Shown: positions 7,704-16,232, numbered from the stretch's first letter. The stretch: DNA of 34,493 nucleotides from CAYGSN01 sp964352675 (GCA_964352675.1 CAYGSN010000020.1:1-34493), one strand, 5' to 3'. Notes: a model not told the origin generated them from the letters alone. Program-made: numbers and translations.

Positions 7704-8478
7704 TACCACATTCAAATCCCTGTCCCGCCCGGCGCTGGTGACCTTTATCACCGCCGGTGATCCGGATTATGAGACCAGCCTTGCCGTGATGAAAACCCTG
7801 CCCGGTGCGGGGGCGGATATCATAGAGCTGGGTATGCCCTTTACCGATCCGATGGCCGATGGGCCAGTCATTGAAGCGGCGGGGCACAGGGCGTTGCAGG
7901 CCGGTGCAGACATGGGTCAAACGCTCCGTATGATCCGTGAATTCCGCGAAACTGACCAGAAAACACCAATCGTTTTAATGGGTTATACGAATCCTCTTTT
8001 TATATATGGGTTTGATCGTTTCGTAACAGATGCGGTGCATGCCGGTGCAGACGGGCTTATTCTGGTCGATCTCCCGCCAGAGGAAGACGGCGAGCTGCGC
8101 GCCGCCTGCGCCAAAGAAGGCCTGGCACTGATCCGCCTTATCACCCCCACCACCGATGAAAAGCGCCTTAAAACGCTGCTGCAGGGGGCGGGGGGCTTTT
8201 TGTACTATGTCTCCATCACCGGAGTTACGGGCGCCGCCAGCGCGGATTTAAGCGCTATTAAACCTCATATTGCGGCAATCAAAGCCCAAACCAACCTGCC
8301 CGTGGCCATTGGCTTCGGCATCAAAACCCCGGACGATGCGGCGAAATTCGCCGAAATTGGCGATGCGGTGGTAGTCGGCTCGGCCATTGTGCAAAATATG
8401 GCTGAAGGAAAAGACACAGAAAAAATCACTCAAGCTATTGAAAAACAGGTAAAATTTCTGAAAAAGGCCCTCGGTTAA
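7690..8478 (+). CDS. trpA: Tryptophan synthase alpha chain
   Basis: It cleaves indole-3-glycerol phosphate to indole, which is channelled to TrpB. The 262-residue length is typical. The catalytic pair is Glu46 (IIELGMPFTDP) and Asp57 (MADGPVI). GYTNPLFIYG, the substrate phosphate site near VSITGVTGA, and the closing GFGIKTPDDA and VVGSAIV are all family marks. The start overlaps the P-loop gene by 14 nt, giving translational coupling. An 84-nt gap to accD contains a promoter candidate. Confidence 0.97.
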   Translation: MTRIDTTFKSLSRPALVTFITAGDPDYETSLAVMKTLPGAGADIIELGMPFTDPMADGPVIEAAGHRALQAGADMGQTLRMIREFRETDQKTPIVLMGYTNPLFIYGFDRFVTDAVHAGADGLILVDLPPEEDGELRAACAKEGLALIRLITPTTDEKRLKTLLQGAGGFLYYVSITGVTGAASADLSAIKPHIAAIKAQTNLPVAIGFGIKTPDDAAKFAEIGDAVVVGSAIVQNMAEGKDTEKITQAIEKQVKFLKKALG

Positions 8479-8501
8479 TAATCGCAATATCATCCTTCAA
8501 C

Positions 8502-8531
8502 TTGACTTTCAGACCTGTTATGGTCGATAAA
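8502..8531 (+). promoter_or_regulatory. Candidate sigma-70 promoter for accD-folC
   Basis: TTGACT at 8502-8507 and GATAAA at 8526-8531 are separated by 18 nt. They lie in the 84-nt gap between trpA and accD, 31 nt before the accD start. This would let accD and folC be transcribed independently of the trp genes. The -10 matches 4 of 6 bases. Confidence 0.45.
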
Positions 8532-8562
8532 TCACGCTCGATTTGAAAAGTGAAAAGAATAA

Positions 8563-9651
8563 ATGAACTGGTTAACAAATCTCATTCGTCCCCGTATCCG
8601 CTCCCTGGTAGAACCCAAGGACGTACCGGATAATCTGTGGCAGAAATGTGCTTCCTGCGAAGGAATGCTGTTTCACCGGGACCTCAAAGAAAACCTGAAT
8701 GTCTGCTACCATTGCGGTCATCATTTGCGCATCACGGTGAAAGAGCGACTGGCGATCCTGTTTGATGAAGGCCGCTACGAGAAATTGGAGCTGCCGCAAG
8801 TCGCGCACGACCCTCTGAAGTTCAAAGACCGCAAGAAATATACTGATCGCCTCAGAGAGACACAGGCAAAAACCGGCCTAAAAGATGCGATTACCGTTGC
8901 CAAGGGAACCGTGGATGGGCAGAAACTTGTTGTCGCTGCGTTCAATTTCAGCTTTATGGGTGGGTCTATGGGCGCCGCCGTTGGTGAAGGCATCGTTATG
9001 GCCGCAGAAACAGCAGTGAAAGAAAGTGCGGCTTTGCTGGTTATCCCGTCTTCCGGCGGGGCGCGGATGCAGGAAGGTATGCTATCCCTTATCCAGATGC
9101 CGCGCAGCATTATCGCCGTAGAAATGGTTAAGGACGCACGCCTGCCTTATATCGTGCTGCTGACTGACCCGACCACAGGGGGCGTAAGCGCCTCTTTCGC
9201 CATGGTCGGCGATATTCACTTGGCCGAGCCGGGCGCAACAATCGGATTCGCCGGACGGCGCGTAATTGAGGAAACCGTGCGCGAAACCCTGCCGGACAAT
9301 TTCCAAACCGCCGAATATCTGCTGGAACACGGCATGGTCGATATTGTCGTGCCGCGCAAGGAGCTGCATGAAACGATAGGGCGCATCCTGGGATTGCTGA
9401 TGAATCCACAAAACGGGGGGCACAAATCCAAAACTGGCGGCAAAGGTGGACACTCGGGGGCCAACGGCACATCCCGAGGCAACAAAGCCGTGGAGCCAGG
9501 CCGTGCGGAACAGGCACTGCGGGCCATCAAACAGGTACAGGTGGCACAGCGCTCCAGCAAAAAGATAAAGAAGATCACTCCTGCTAAAAACAAAAAAGCT
9601 GCCAGTGCGCCAAAATCGAAAGCGGCAGCCCAGTCCGGCAAGTTGAGCTAG
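8563..9651 (+). CDS. accD: Acetyl-CoA carboxylase carboxyltransferase subunit beta, with C-terminal extension
   Basis: It forms, with AccA, the carboxyltransferase that moves CO2 from biotin to acetyl-CoA in the first step of fatty-acid synthesis. A four-cysteine zinc ribbon is present (Cys29, Cys32, Cys48, Cys51). It is followed by the crotonase-like core with SSGGARMQEG and the TTGGVSASFA segment. The core ends near residue 285 (IGRILGLLMN). About 75 further residues are Gly/Ser-rich at first and then Lys/Ala-rich, which makes the 362-residue protein longer than the usual 290-310. The trpA-accD-folC order is common in alphaproteobacteria. Confidence 0.96.
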   Translation: MNWLTNLIRPRIRSLVEPKDVPDNLWQKCASCEGMLFHRDLKENLNVCYHCGHHLRITVKERLAILFDEGRYEKLELPQVAHDPLKFKDRKKYTDRLRETQAKTGLKDAITVAKGTVDGQKLVVAAFNFSFMGGSMGAAVGEGIVMAAETAVKESAALLVIPSSGGARMQEGMLSLIQMPRSIIAVEMVKDARLPYIVLLTDPTTGGVSASFAMVGDIHLAEPGATIGFAGRRVIEETVRETLPDNFQTAEYLLEHGMVDIVVPRKELHETIGRILGLLMNPQNGGHKSKTGGKGGHSGANGTSRGNKAVEPGRAEQALRAIKQVQVAQRSSKKIKKITPAKNKKAASAPKSKAAAQSGKLS

Positions 9652-9685
9652 CTTTCACAGCAACCCAGGCGAGGCTCCCACAATC

Positions 9686-11044
9686 ATGTATGCCCGCGAT
9701 CCGCAACACCCCAGCGCTGCACTTCAGGAAAAGCTGCACAGGCTTTATGCGCTCAAAGGCGGCGCAAAAATCGAACTGGGATTCCGGCCGGATTACCTGA
9801 AACTTTTGGAAGCTTTCGGCAACCCTCACAAAAAACTGCCGCCCGTCATCCATGTGGCCGGGACGAACGGCAAAGGCTCCATCATCGCCATATTGCGCGC
9901 CTTGTTCGAGGAGAACGACAAAAGGGTCCATACATACACCTCACCACATCTGATCAGGTTCAACGAACGCATAAACATTGCGGGCCATGATATTTCCGAC
10001 GAAGCCCTGGAAACCCTGATCGACGAAGCGCTCGCCTTAAACGATAACCGGGAGCTCACTTTTTTTGAAATCACCACTGCTATGGCCTTCGCTGCCTTCG
10101 CGCGCGCTCCGGCTGATATCTGCCTGCTGGAAACCGGCTTGGGCGGGCGGCTGGATTGCACCAATGTGATTGAGCGCCCCGCACTCACCGTCATCTCACA
10201 AATCGGTTACGACCATATGGAGTTTTTAGGCCACTCCCTACCCGAAATCGCGGCGGAAAAAGCGGGTATCATGAAAGCTCATGCGCCCTGCATCATTGGT
10301 CTGCAAAATGACCAAACACTACAAACAGGTATGGAAACTGTTTTTGAATCGAAGGCTCAAGAGGTGTCAGCGCCGCTTTTTCACTATGGTGCAGAATGGA
10401 CCATAGAGCCTCATGGTGATACGCAAATGCGATTCCGCTTTGAAAATGAGGAATATATCTTTCCTCGCCCGAATTTGATGGGCGATCATCAGATTTACAA
10501 CGCCGGTACGGCACTCGCTGCCTATATGGTTTTTCAAAAAAATCATGGTGGTTGTGAACCTCCCATTCCACAAAGCGCCCTGTCTAAGATCAAATGGAAA
10601 GCGCGGCTACAGAATTTATCTGAAGCGGCACAAAAAGCCGGATTGCTCTTTTCCCCGTCTTGTGAACTCTGGCTCGACGGCGGGCACAATGAGAGCGCAT
10701 CCGGGGCGCTTGCGAGACAAATCAGCCTCTGGAAAGCACAAGACGAACGATCACTTCATCTTGTTGCCGGCATGATGCGTCACAAAGATGCGCCGCGATT
10801 TTTAAAGCCTCTGCTATCCCTCGCAGACAGCTTCACAGCCGTACCCATTCCCGGAGCACCAGAGGCTTTAAGTCCAGAGTCTCTTATAAAGACCCTTCCA
10901 CAGGGAAAGTATGAAACTGCCGCCTCCTGGCAAGACGCCATTCAGCACATCGTTCAAAACAATGAACAACGTGGCCGTATTCTTATTACCGGCTCTTTGT
11001 ATCTCGCCGGAGATGTCTTGCAACAACTCGACAATCGCGCATAA
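9686..11044 (+). CDS. folC: Bifunctional folylpolyglutamate synthase / dihydrofolate synthase
   Basis: It adds glutamate to dihydropteroate and to folates in the cytoplasm using ATP (Mur ligase superfamily). The P-loop HVAGTNGKGS is at residues 56-65. It is followed by YTSPHLIRFNERI and LETGLGGRLDCTN, all typical of FolC. The C-terminal ligase domain has LWLDGGHNE and a closing TGSLYLAGDV. The 452-residue length is normal. It starts 34 nt after accD, with a GAGG about 12 nt upstream of the ATG as a weak ribosome binding site. Confidence 0.96.
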   Translation: MYARDPQHPSAALQEKLHRLYALKGGAKIELGFRPDYLKLLEAFGNPHKKLPPVIHVAGTNGKGSIIAILRALFEENDKRVHTYTSPHLIRFNERINIAGHDISDEALETLIDEALALNDNRELTFFEITTAMAFAAFARAPADICLLETGLGGRLDCTNVIERPALTVISQIGYDHMEFLGHSLPEIAAEKAGIMKAHAPCIIGLQNDQTLQTGMETVFESKAQEVSAPLFHYGAEWTIEPHGDTQMRFRFENEEYIFPRPNLMGDHQIYNAGTALAAYMVFQKNHGGCEPPIPQSALSKIKWKARLQNLSEAAQKAGLLFSPSCELWLDGGHNESASGALARQISLWKAQDERSLHLVAGMMRHKDAPRFLKPLLSLADSFTAVPIPGAPEALSPESLIKTLPQGKYETAASWQDAIQHIVQNNEQRGRILITGSLYLAGDVLQQLDNRA

Positions 11045-11066
11045 TGAACCGGAGGATTACAAACCG

Positions 11067-11777
11067 ATGACCCACCGCATAACTCTTGTCGATGACGACC
11101 AGAATATCCTGACTTCCGTTTCGATGGCGTTACAGGCAGAAGGTTTTTTAGTCTCAGCCTATAGCGATGGAGAAGCCGGCCTGAAAGGGATCACGGATAA
11201 CCCTCCGGATCTGGTGATTCTGGATATCAAAATGCCACGTATGGATGGGATTGAAGTTCTCTCGAAATTGAGAGAGAGCTCTGATTTACCCGTCATTTTC
11301 CTGACCTCGAAGGATGACGAAGTAGATGAGGTTATCGGCCTGCGGATGGGCGCGGATGATTACATCACCAAGCCCTTTTCCCAGCGCCTCCTGATTACGC
11401 GCATCCATACGCTTTTAAGGCGTAGCCTGGTCCGACGCGCTCAACCTGATAAAAACAAACAGGAAGACAATGAAAAACACCTTATTTGCGGCAATTTAAG
11501 TATGGATGATTCCCGGCATCTCTGTAGCTGGAACCGACAACCGGTCAATCTTACAGTCACCGAATATCTCCTTCTGAAAGCGCTGGCCACCCATCCAGGT
11601 CATGTCCGCGACAGAGACCAGTTGATCGATATGGCATATGGTGAGAATATTTACGTAGATGACCGAACGATTGATTCGCATATCAAACGCATAAGGAAAA
11701 AGTTCAAAGCCATTGACCAAACCTTCGACCACATCGAAACGCTCTACGGCGTCGGATACAAATACCGCGAAGAATAA
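11067..11777 (+). CDS. chvI: Response regulator of the ChvI/OmpR family
   Basis: A 236-residue regulator with an N-terminal receiver domain and a C-terminal winged helix. The acidic pocket is DDD at residues 9-11, the phospho-acceptor is Asp53 (LDIKMPRMDG), and the lysine is in ITKPFSQRLL. The receiver sequence NILTSVSMALQAEG and SDLPVIFLTSKDDEVDEVIGL closely follows ChvI proteins of alphaproteobacteria. The winged helix shows LTVTEYLLLKAL and DDRTIDSHIKRIRKK. I start at ATG 11067, with GGAGG at 11051-11055, because this matches the usual ChvI N-terminus; the same frame is open further upstream inside folC. Its partner kinase follows at once. ChvI/ChvG controls envelope and acid-stress genes in rhizobia. 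Confidence 0.93.
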   Translation: MTHRITLVDDDQNILTSVSMALQAEGFLVSAYSDGEAGLKGITDNPPDLVILDIKMPRMDGIEVLSKLRESSDLPVIFLTSKDDEVDEVIGLRMGADDYITKPFSQRLLITRIHTLLRRSLVRRAQPDKNKQEDNEKHLICGNLSMDDSRHLCSWNRQPVNLTVTEYLLLKALATHPGHVRDRDQLIDMAYGENIYVDDRTIDSHIKRIRKKFKAIDQTFDHIETLYGVGYKYREE

Positions 11778-11802
11778 CAGCCGCTGGCTGCGGTTTTCAG
11801 GC

Positions 11803-13458
11803 ATGCAGGCGGGCGGGCCTGACATCGACAAGCTTCTGGATTATTACTGGGGCGGCTCCGAGCGGCGGATTACCGGCCTGACCGTGCGCATTATCGGTGT
11901 GAACGCCGTGGCTCTCCTAATGTTGCTTTTCGGCGTTTTATTTCTGGGCGAATATCAAAATACCCTGATCACCGCGAAACTGGAGACGTTCCGCGAAAAA
12001 CTGGAGCTTGTGAGCACAGCACTAAGCCAAAGCACAGGCGACAACGCTACACAGGAAAAAATGACACGCAGCCTTAGTTATACTATGCGCCAACGCATTT
12101 TTCTTTTTGATGCAGAAGGCCTTCTTCTGGTTGATACGGCCCACATATCGGGACCGGATGGAAAGCAAAGAATTCTGGATTTTACGCCACCAGAACCTCA
12201 AAGTTTTCAATCTCTGGAAATTCTAAAAAGCCTGGCGGGATTCATTCTGAATGCGTTGCCTAATCAAAGAAAGCTTCCTGCCTATAATGAGCCTTCTTCA
12301 AACAGCGCCCATAACTTCCCCGATGTACCGCAAGCTCTGCAGGGGGAACGAAGCATTTCTGCCTGGCAAAAGAATGGAACGGTTTTTCTCTCTGCAGCAG
12401 CTCCCATCATAAAAAATGGCGAAACCGCAGGCGCAATTCTGCTCACCCGCCCGGGGCGCGACATTGAAAGAGAAATCGGCGATGTATGGCTAAATATCGT
12501 TCGGGTTTTCATGGTCACGCTGATTATCACAATTTTTCTGTCTATTTATCTTTCCGGTGTTATCGCGCGCCCCTTGCGTAAACTCGCAAAGGCAGCGGAA
12601 GACGTGCGGCTGGGCAAGGCCCAGGCTTCGGATATTCCCGATCTAAGCGACCGCCATGATGAAATTGGAGAATTATCGCTGGTGCTGCGCGATATGACTC
12701 AGGCGCTTTGGGATCGCATGGATACGATCGACCGCTTTGCCGCTGATGTCGCGCATGAGCTTAAAAATCCTCTGACATCACTGCGCAGCGCCGTGGAAAC
12801 AGCCGCGATTGTGAAGGACAAAAAAGATCAGCAAAAATTGCTGGATATCATTAAACATGATGTCGAGAGGCTGGACCGTTTGATCACAGATATTTCCAGC
12901 GTCTCAAGACTGGATGCCGAATTATCCCGCGAGCGTTTTGAACGCATCAGCCTGCGCGGTGTGTTGACAAATTTGCTCAACATTTATCGCGACCCGCTGG
13001 AGCGCAGCAACGCCGAACATTTCAGCTGGGACCAACATGTACAAAAGGACGGCATGAGTATCCGCCTGTCCAGCCCCCTGCCCGGCGATATTTATGTCTG
13101 GGGCCTGGAGGGCAGATTGATGCAGGTCCTCCAAAACTTATTGAGCAACGCTCTTTCTTTCTCCCGTCCCGGAGACACCGTCACCATACGCATCACGCTC
13201 ACAGGACGGAATGTGCATATCGAAGTGGAAGACGAAGGGCCGGGAATCCCGCCCGGCAAAACCGAAACGGTATTCGAGCGGTTCTATTCCCAACGCCCGG
13301 ATCATGAGGCTTATGGCCAGCATTCGGGGCTTGGGCTTTCAATCTGCAAGCAGATTGTCAATGCCATGGGTGGCAATATCTATGCAGAAAACGTAAAAGG
13401 ACAAAGCGGAAAAATTTCAGGTGCGCGTCTCGTGGTTGTGTTAAGAACTGTATCATGA
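11803..13458 (+). CDS. chvG: ChvG-type sensor histidine kinase
   Basis: An inner-membrane kinase paired with ChvI. From the chosen start it has 551 residues: a first membrane helix near residues 22-48, a periplasmic stimulus-sensing domain, a second helix around residues 230-252 (MVTLIITIFLSIYL) and a HAMP domain (ARPLRKLAKAAEDVR). HisKA follows with His318 in DVAHELKNPLTSL, then HATPase_c with NLLSNALSFS, EDEGPGIPPG and GLGLSICKQIV. The start is uncertain. ATG 11803 has only a poor ribosome binding site, and a TTG at 11713 in the same frame would overlap chvI by 65 nt and add 30 residues, among them RWLRFSG next to the ATG. The gene overlaps rapZ by 4 nt. Confidence 0.92.
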   Translation: MQAGGPDIDKLLDYYWGGSERRITGLTVRIIGVNAVALLMLLFGVLFLGEYQNTLITAKLETFREKLELVSTALSQSTGDNATQEKMTRSLSYTMRQRIFLFDAEGLLLVDTAHISGPDGKQRILDFTPPEPQSFQSLEILKSLAGFILNALPNQRKLPAYNEPSSNSAHNFPDVPQALQGERSISAWQKNGTVFLSAAAPIIKNGETAGAILLTRPGRDIEREIGDVWLNIVRVFMVTLIITIFLSIYLSGVIARPLRKLAKAAEDVRLGKAQASDIPDLSDRHDEIGELSLVLRDMTQALWDRMDTIDRFAADVAHELKNPLTSLRSAVETAAIVKDKKDQQKLLDIIKHDVERLDRLITDISSVSRLDAELSRERFERISLRGVLTNLLNIYRDPLERSNAEHFSWDQHVQKDGMSIRLSSPLPGDIYVWGLEGRLMQVLQNLLSNALSFSRPGDTVTIRITLTGRNVHIEVEDEGPGIPPGKTETVFERFYSQRPDHEAYGQHSGLGLSICKQIVNAMGGNIYAENVKGQSGKISGARLVVVLRTVS

Positions 13459-14300
13459 ATAAAAAAATTTCAGACGTGATTTTGGTTACTGGCCTTTCCG
13501 GAGCAGGGATGAGTTCGGTGCTTAAAACCCTTGAGGATTTTGGTTTTGAGGTGTTTGACAATTTCCCCTTGCCGCTGGTGAAGCCGCTGATGGATGAGGG
13601 CAGCAACAACGCCCCCATCGCCATTGGTATTGATACGCGTACGCGCGGGTTTTCTTCCGAATCGGTTCTGGAGACAGCCGAAAAACTGGGTGCAAAGCTG
13701 GTCTTTGTAACCTGTGATGACAATGTTCTGCAGCGCCGCTTTACCGAAACGCGCCGCCGCCACCCGCTGGCCAAAGATAAAAGTGTGCGGCATGGTCTTG
13801 AGCAGGAACAAACGCTGCTCAGCGATATCGAAGCACGGGCGGATTTACGGATTGATACCACGCGCCTGTCGATCCATGATCTGCGTCATATTCTGGAAGG
13901 GCATTTCGGGCAATGGCAAAACAAAAAGCTCAGTGTGAATCTCATTTCTTTTGGGTTTCGCGGCGGGTTGCCGCGTGAGGCCGATATCGTCATGGATGTG
14001 CGCTTCCTGCAAAACCCGCATTGGGTTGCGGATCTAAAACCAAAAACCGGGCTGGATAAAGAAGTGGCAGAGTATATCGCCGCAGACGAATCCTTCGATG
14101 AGTTTCTCATGCATTTTAAAAGTTTGATTGAGCTTTTATTGCCGCGCTATCGCAAAGAGGGGAAAAATTATCTGACCATCGCGATTGGCTGTACGGGCGG
14201 CAAACACCGCTCTGTTTTTGTCGTGGAACATCTCGCGAAATGGCTGGCGGATAAAGATATCCAGATCCATCACGAACATCGCGATTTAAAGCTGGATTAA
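13455..14300 (+). CDS. rapZ: RapZ-family nucleotide-binding protein with altered Walker A
   Basis: A 281-residue member of the RapZ (YvcJ/YhbJ) family. In enterobacteria RapZ controls GlmS synthesis by handing the GlmZ small RNA to RNase E; in other groups the role is less clear. Family marks are VTGLSGAG at the N-terminus, LEDFGFEVFDNFPLPL, TRRRHPL, GLPREADIVMDVRFLQNPHW and IAIGCTGGKHRSV near the C-terminus. The P-loop reads GLSGAGMSS, with methionine (residue 19) where the family usually has lysine or, in several alphaproteobacteria, arginine. It overlaps chvG by 4 nt, so it belongs to the chvI-chvG operon. hprK, often between chvG and rapZ, is missing here. Confidence 0.93.
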   Translation: MNKKISDVILVTGLSGAGMSSVLKTLEDFGFEVFDNFPLPLVKPLMDEGSNNAPIAIGIDTRTRGFSSESVLETAEKLGAKLVFVTCDDNVLQRRFTETRRRHPLAKDKSVRHGLEQEQTLLSDIEARADLRIDTTRLSIHDLRHILEGHFGQWQNKKLSVNLISFGFRGGLPREADIVMDVRFLQNPHWVADLKPKTGLDKEVAEYIAADESFDEFLMHFKSLIELLLPRYRKEGKNYLTIAIGCTGGKHRSVFVVEHLAKWLADKDIQIHHEHRDLKLD

Positions 14301-14411
14301 CGCGTAGCGCTAGGCAAACCAACACTCGTAGACGCTTCAGGAGCGGGGCCTGACCCAGGACTAAACGTATCGAGATTTTCTGCAAATTTTGAAAAAACAG
14401 GCCTTAAAGAA

Positions 14412-14798
14412 TCAAGAGTCATCTTCAAACACACCTTTCTCTATTGTTAACACCGCATTCTCTTTTGAAACGCCGCTGCCATCGTAGGTTCTAAAGACTA
14501 CTTTCTGACCGTTTGCGGCATCGTTCTTACCTATTATATTATACAAAACACGCTCTTTCGTCAAATTTTGGAAGTCGATCAAATTCTGCCGGCCGTTCAT
14601 GATGGTCACCAAATTCATGACTTTTTTCTCTGTAATATCAATGGGTTCGTTCATATCGATCAGCGTATAATCACCGAAAGGCTCATAATCCTCCTTATCG
14701 GCTCTGTATTCAAAGATCTGAAAAGAATGCGCAATCAGAGGGTTACGCTTGTAAATAAAGCGCGGTTTTTCGCTTTCCTGATTGAAATTGAGGCTCAT
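14412..14798 (-). CDS. Unknown 128-residue protein divergent from ahcY
   Basis: I do not recognise this protein. It is soluble, charged, rich in Asn, Lys, Asp and Glu, without a signal peptide, membrane segment or cysteine. The sequence looks protein-like, with alternating hydrophobic strands (FIYKRNPLIAHSFQIFEYRA; VVFRTYDGSGVSKENAVLTI). A competing plus-strand open frame at 14568-14852 looks less like a protein and would have to overlap the ahcY start. The gene lies between rapZ and ahcY, on the opposite strand to both, in the place where PTS genes occur in many alphaproteobacteria. Its start is 50 nt from the ahcY start, and the two promoters appear to overlap. The 111 nt between rapZ and its stop hold nothing I can name. 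Confidence 0.65.
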   Translation of the reverse strand: MSLNFNQESEKPRFIYKRNPLIAHSFQIFEYRADKEDYEPFGDYTLIDMNEPIDITEKKVMNLVTIMNGRQNLIDFQNLTKERVLYNIIGKNDAANGQKVVFRTYDGSGVSKENAVLTIEKGVFEDDS

Positions 14799-14809
14799 GC
14801 CTTTATATT
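14782..14809 (+). promoter_or_regulatory. Promoter of ahcY
   Basis: TTGAAA at 14782-14787 and TATATT at 14804-14809 are 16 nt apart, each matching 5 of 6 consensus bases. Transcription would start near 14816. The ahcY Shine-Dalgarno AAAGGAG is at 14832-14838, 10 nt before ATG 14849. The -35 box lies inside the first codons of the opposing unknown gene. Confidence 0.65.
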
Positions 14810-14833
14810 AGGCCCAGAATTTAAACGAATCAA
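14805..14833 (-). promoter_or_regulatory. Candidate promoter of the unknown gene facing ahcY
   Basis: Read on the minus strand, TTGATT (14833-14828) is followed after 17 nt by TAATAT (14810-14805). The start codon begins 6 nt after the -10, so the transcript would be leaderless or nearly so. Each box matches 4 of 6 bases, so this is tentative. Confidence 0.4.
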
Positions 14834-14848
14834 AGGAGAATTTCAGTT

Positions 14849-16159
14849 ATGACCGCTAAACCTCACACAGTTGAAAACGATTACAAAGTTAAAGATATCG
14901 GACTGGCCGAATATGGCCGCAAAGAAATTACACTGGCAGAGCACGAAATGCCCGGTCTGATGTCCACACGTGAGGAGTTCGCTGCCAAGCAGCCGCTGAA
15001 AGGTGCGCGCATTTCCGGCTGTTTGCACATGACGATCCAGACTGCGGTGTTGATCGAAACTTTGGTCGCGCTGGGCGCGGAAGTACGCTGGAGCTCCTGT
15101 AACATTTTCTCTACACAAGACCATGCCGCTGCCGCCATCGCCGCTGCGGGCATCCCTGTCTTTGCCTGGAAGGGTGAAACAGAAGAGGAATATGAATGGT
15201 GCATTGAGCAAACCATCAAAGGCCCGAATGGCTGGACCCCCAATATGATTTTGGATGATGGTGCAGATCTCTCGCTTATGGCTCATGAAAAATACCCCGA
15301 GCTGTTTGACGACATCAAAGGGATTTCCGAGGAAACAACCACGGGCGTGATGCGCCTTGCGGATCTGGCAAAGGTCGGAAAATTGCTCTGCCCAGTGATC
15401 AATGTGAATGATTCGGTTACAAAGTCCAAATTCGACAATAAATATGGGTGCCGCGAATCACTGGTAGATGCGATCCGCCGCGCCACCGACGTTATGATGG
15501 CCGGTAAAGTTGCCGTTGTTGCCGGTTTCGGTGATGTCGGTAAGGGGTCCGCCGAATCTCTGCGCCAGGCCGGTTGCCGCGTGATGGTCACCGAAGTTGA
15601 TCCGATCTGCGCCCTACAGGCCGCGATGGAAGGATACGAAGTTGTGACAATGGAAGAAGCCGCGCCAAAAGCCGATATCTTCTGTACCGCAACTGGAAAC
15701 AAGGATGTCATCACCGTGGATCACATGCGCGCCATGAAGGATCTGGCGATCGTTTGTAATATCGGTCACTTCGACAACGAAATTCAGGTTGAGCCAACCC
15801 GCAACATGAAATGGACCAACATCAAGCCGCAGGTCGATCAGATCGAATTCCCCGATGGCAAGCGCGTGATCTTGCTGGCCGAAGGGCGTTTGGTCAATCT
15901 GGGTTGTGCGACCGGTCACCCGAGCTTTGTGATGAGTGCGTCTTTCACAAACCAGACCCTCGCGCAGATCGAGCTGTGGACGAATGCCGGAAAATACGAA
16001 AACAAAGTCTATGTTCTACCGAAGCATCTGGATGAAAAAGTGGCCATGCTGCACCTTGAAAAGGTCGGCGCAAAGCTCTCAACACTGAGCGAGGAACAAG
16101 CCAGCTATATTGGCGTGACCACCAAAGGTCCGTTTAAGAAGGACGAATATCGCTATTAA
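14849..16159 (+). CDS. ahcY: Adenosylhomocysteinase
   Basis: It splits S-adenosylhomocysteine reversibly into adenosine and homocysteine using bound NAD, which recycles the by-product of SAM-dependent methylation. The 436-residue length is typical. Visible marks are the N-terminal substrate region (CLHMTIQTAVLIETL; SSCNIFSTQDHAAAA), DDGADLS, the NAD-binding VAGFGDVGKGSAESL near residue 230, NIGHFDNEI and the closing LVNLGCATGHPSFVMS. The C-terminus ends DEYRY, the conserved tail that reaches into the neighbouring subunit. It has its own promoter, ribosome binding site and terminator, so it is a single-gene unit. Confidence 0.98.
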   Translation: MTAKPHTVENDYKVKDIGLAEYGRKEITLAEHEMPGLMSTREEFAAKQPLKGARISGCLHMTIQTAVLIETLVALGAEVRWSSCNIFSTQDHAAAAIAAAGIPVFAWKGETEEEYEWCIEQTIKGPNGWTPNMILDDGADLSLMAHEKYPELFDDIKGISEETTTGVMRLADLAKVGKLLCPVINVNDSVTKSKFDNKYGCRESLVDAIRRATDVMMAGKVAVVAGFGDVGKGSAESLRQAGCRVMVTEVDPICALQAAMEGYEVVTMEEAAPKADIFCTATGNKDVITVDHMRAMKDLAIVCNIGHFDNEIQVEPTRNMKWTNIKPQVDQIEFPDGKRVILLAEGRLVNLGCATGHPSFVMSASFTNQTLAQIELWTNAGKYENKVYVLPKHLDEKVAMLHLEKVGAKLSTLSEEQASYIGVTTKGPFKKDEYRY

Positions 16160-16180
16160 TTATTAGCCGTTTTATTTTCA

Positions 16181-16221
16181 GAAGGCCGTGACAGTAACTC
16201 TTTCACGGCCTTCTTTTTTTT
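16181..16221 (+). terminator. Rho-independent terminator of ahcY
   Basis: GAAGGCCGTGA at 16181-16191 pairs perfectly with TCACGGCCTTC at 16203-16213 around an 11-nt loop, and eight Ts follow. It begins 21 nt after the ahcY stop codon. Confidence 0.95.
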
Positions 16222-16232
16222 GCTCCATATCG

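Noticed and set aside
9082..9641. Minus-strand open frames across accD of up to 141 codons
   Set aside because: They lie opposite a conserved gene with full family motifs and show no recognisable protein pattern.
14799..14848. Possible SAH riboswitch before ahcY
   Set aside because: The leader from the predicted start is about 33 nt, too short for the known SAH riboswitch fold, and no matching conserved core is visible.
14568..14852. Plus-strand open frame opposite the unknown gene upstream of ahcY
   Set aside because: It runs through the ahcY promoter and into the ahcY start and reads less like a protein than the minus-strand frame; the choice remains a judgement.
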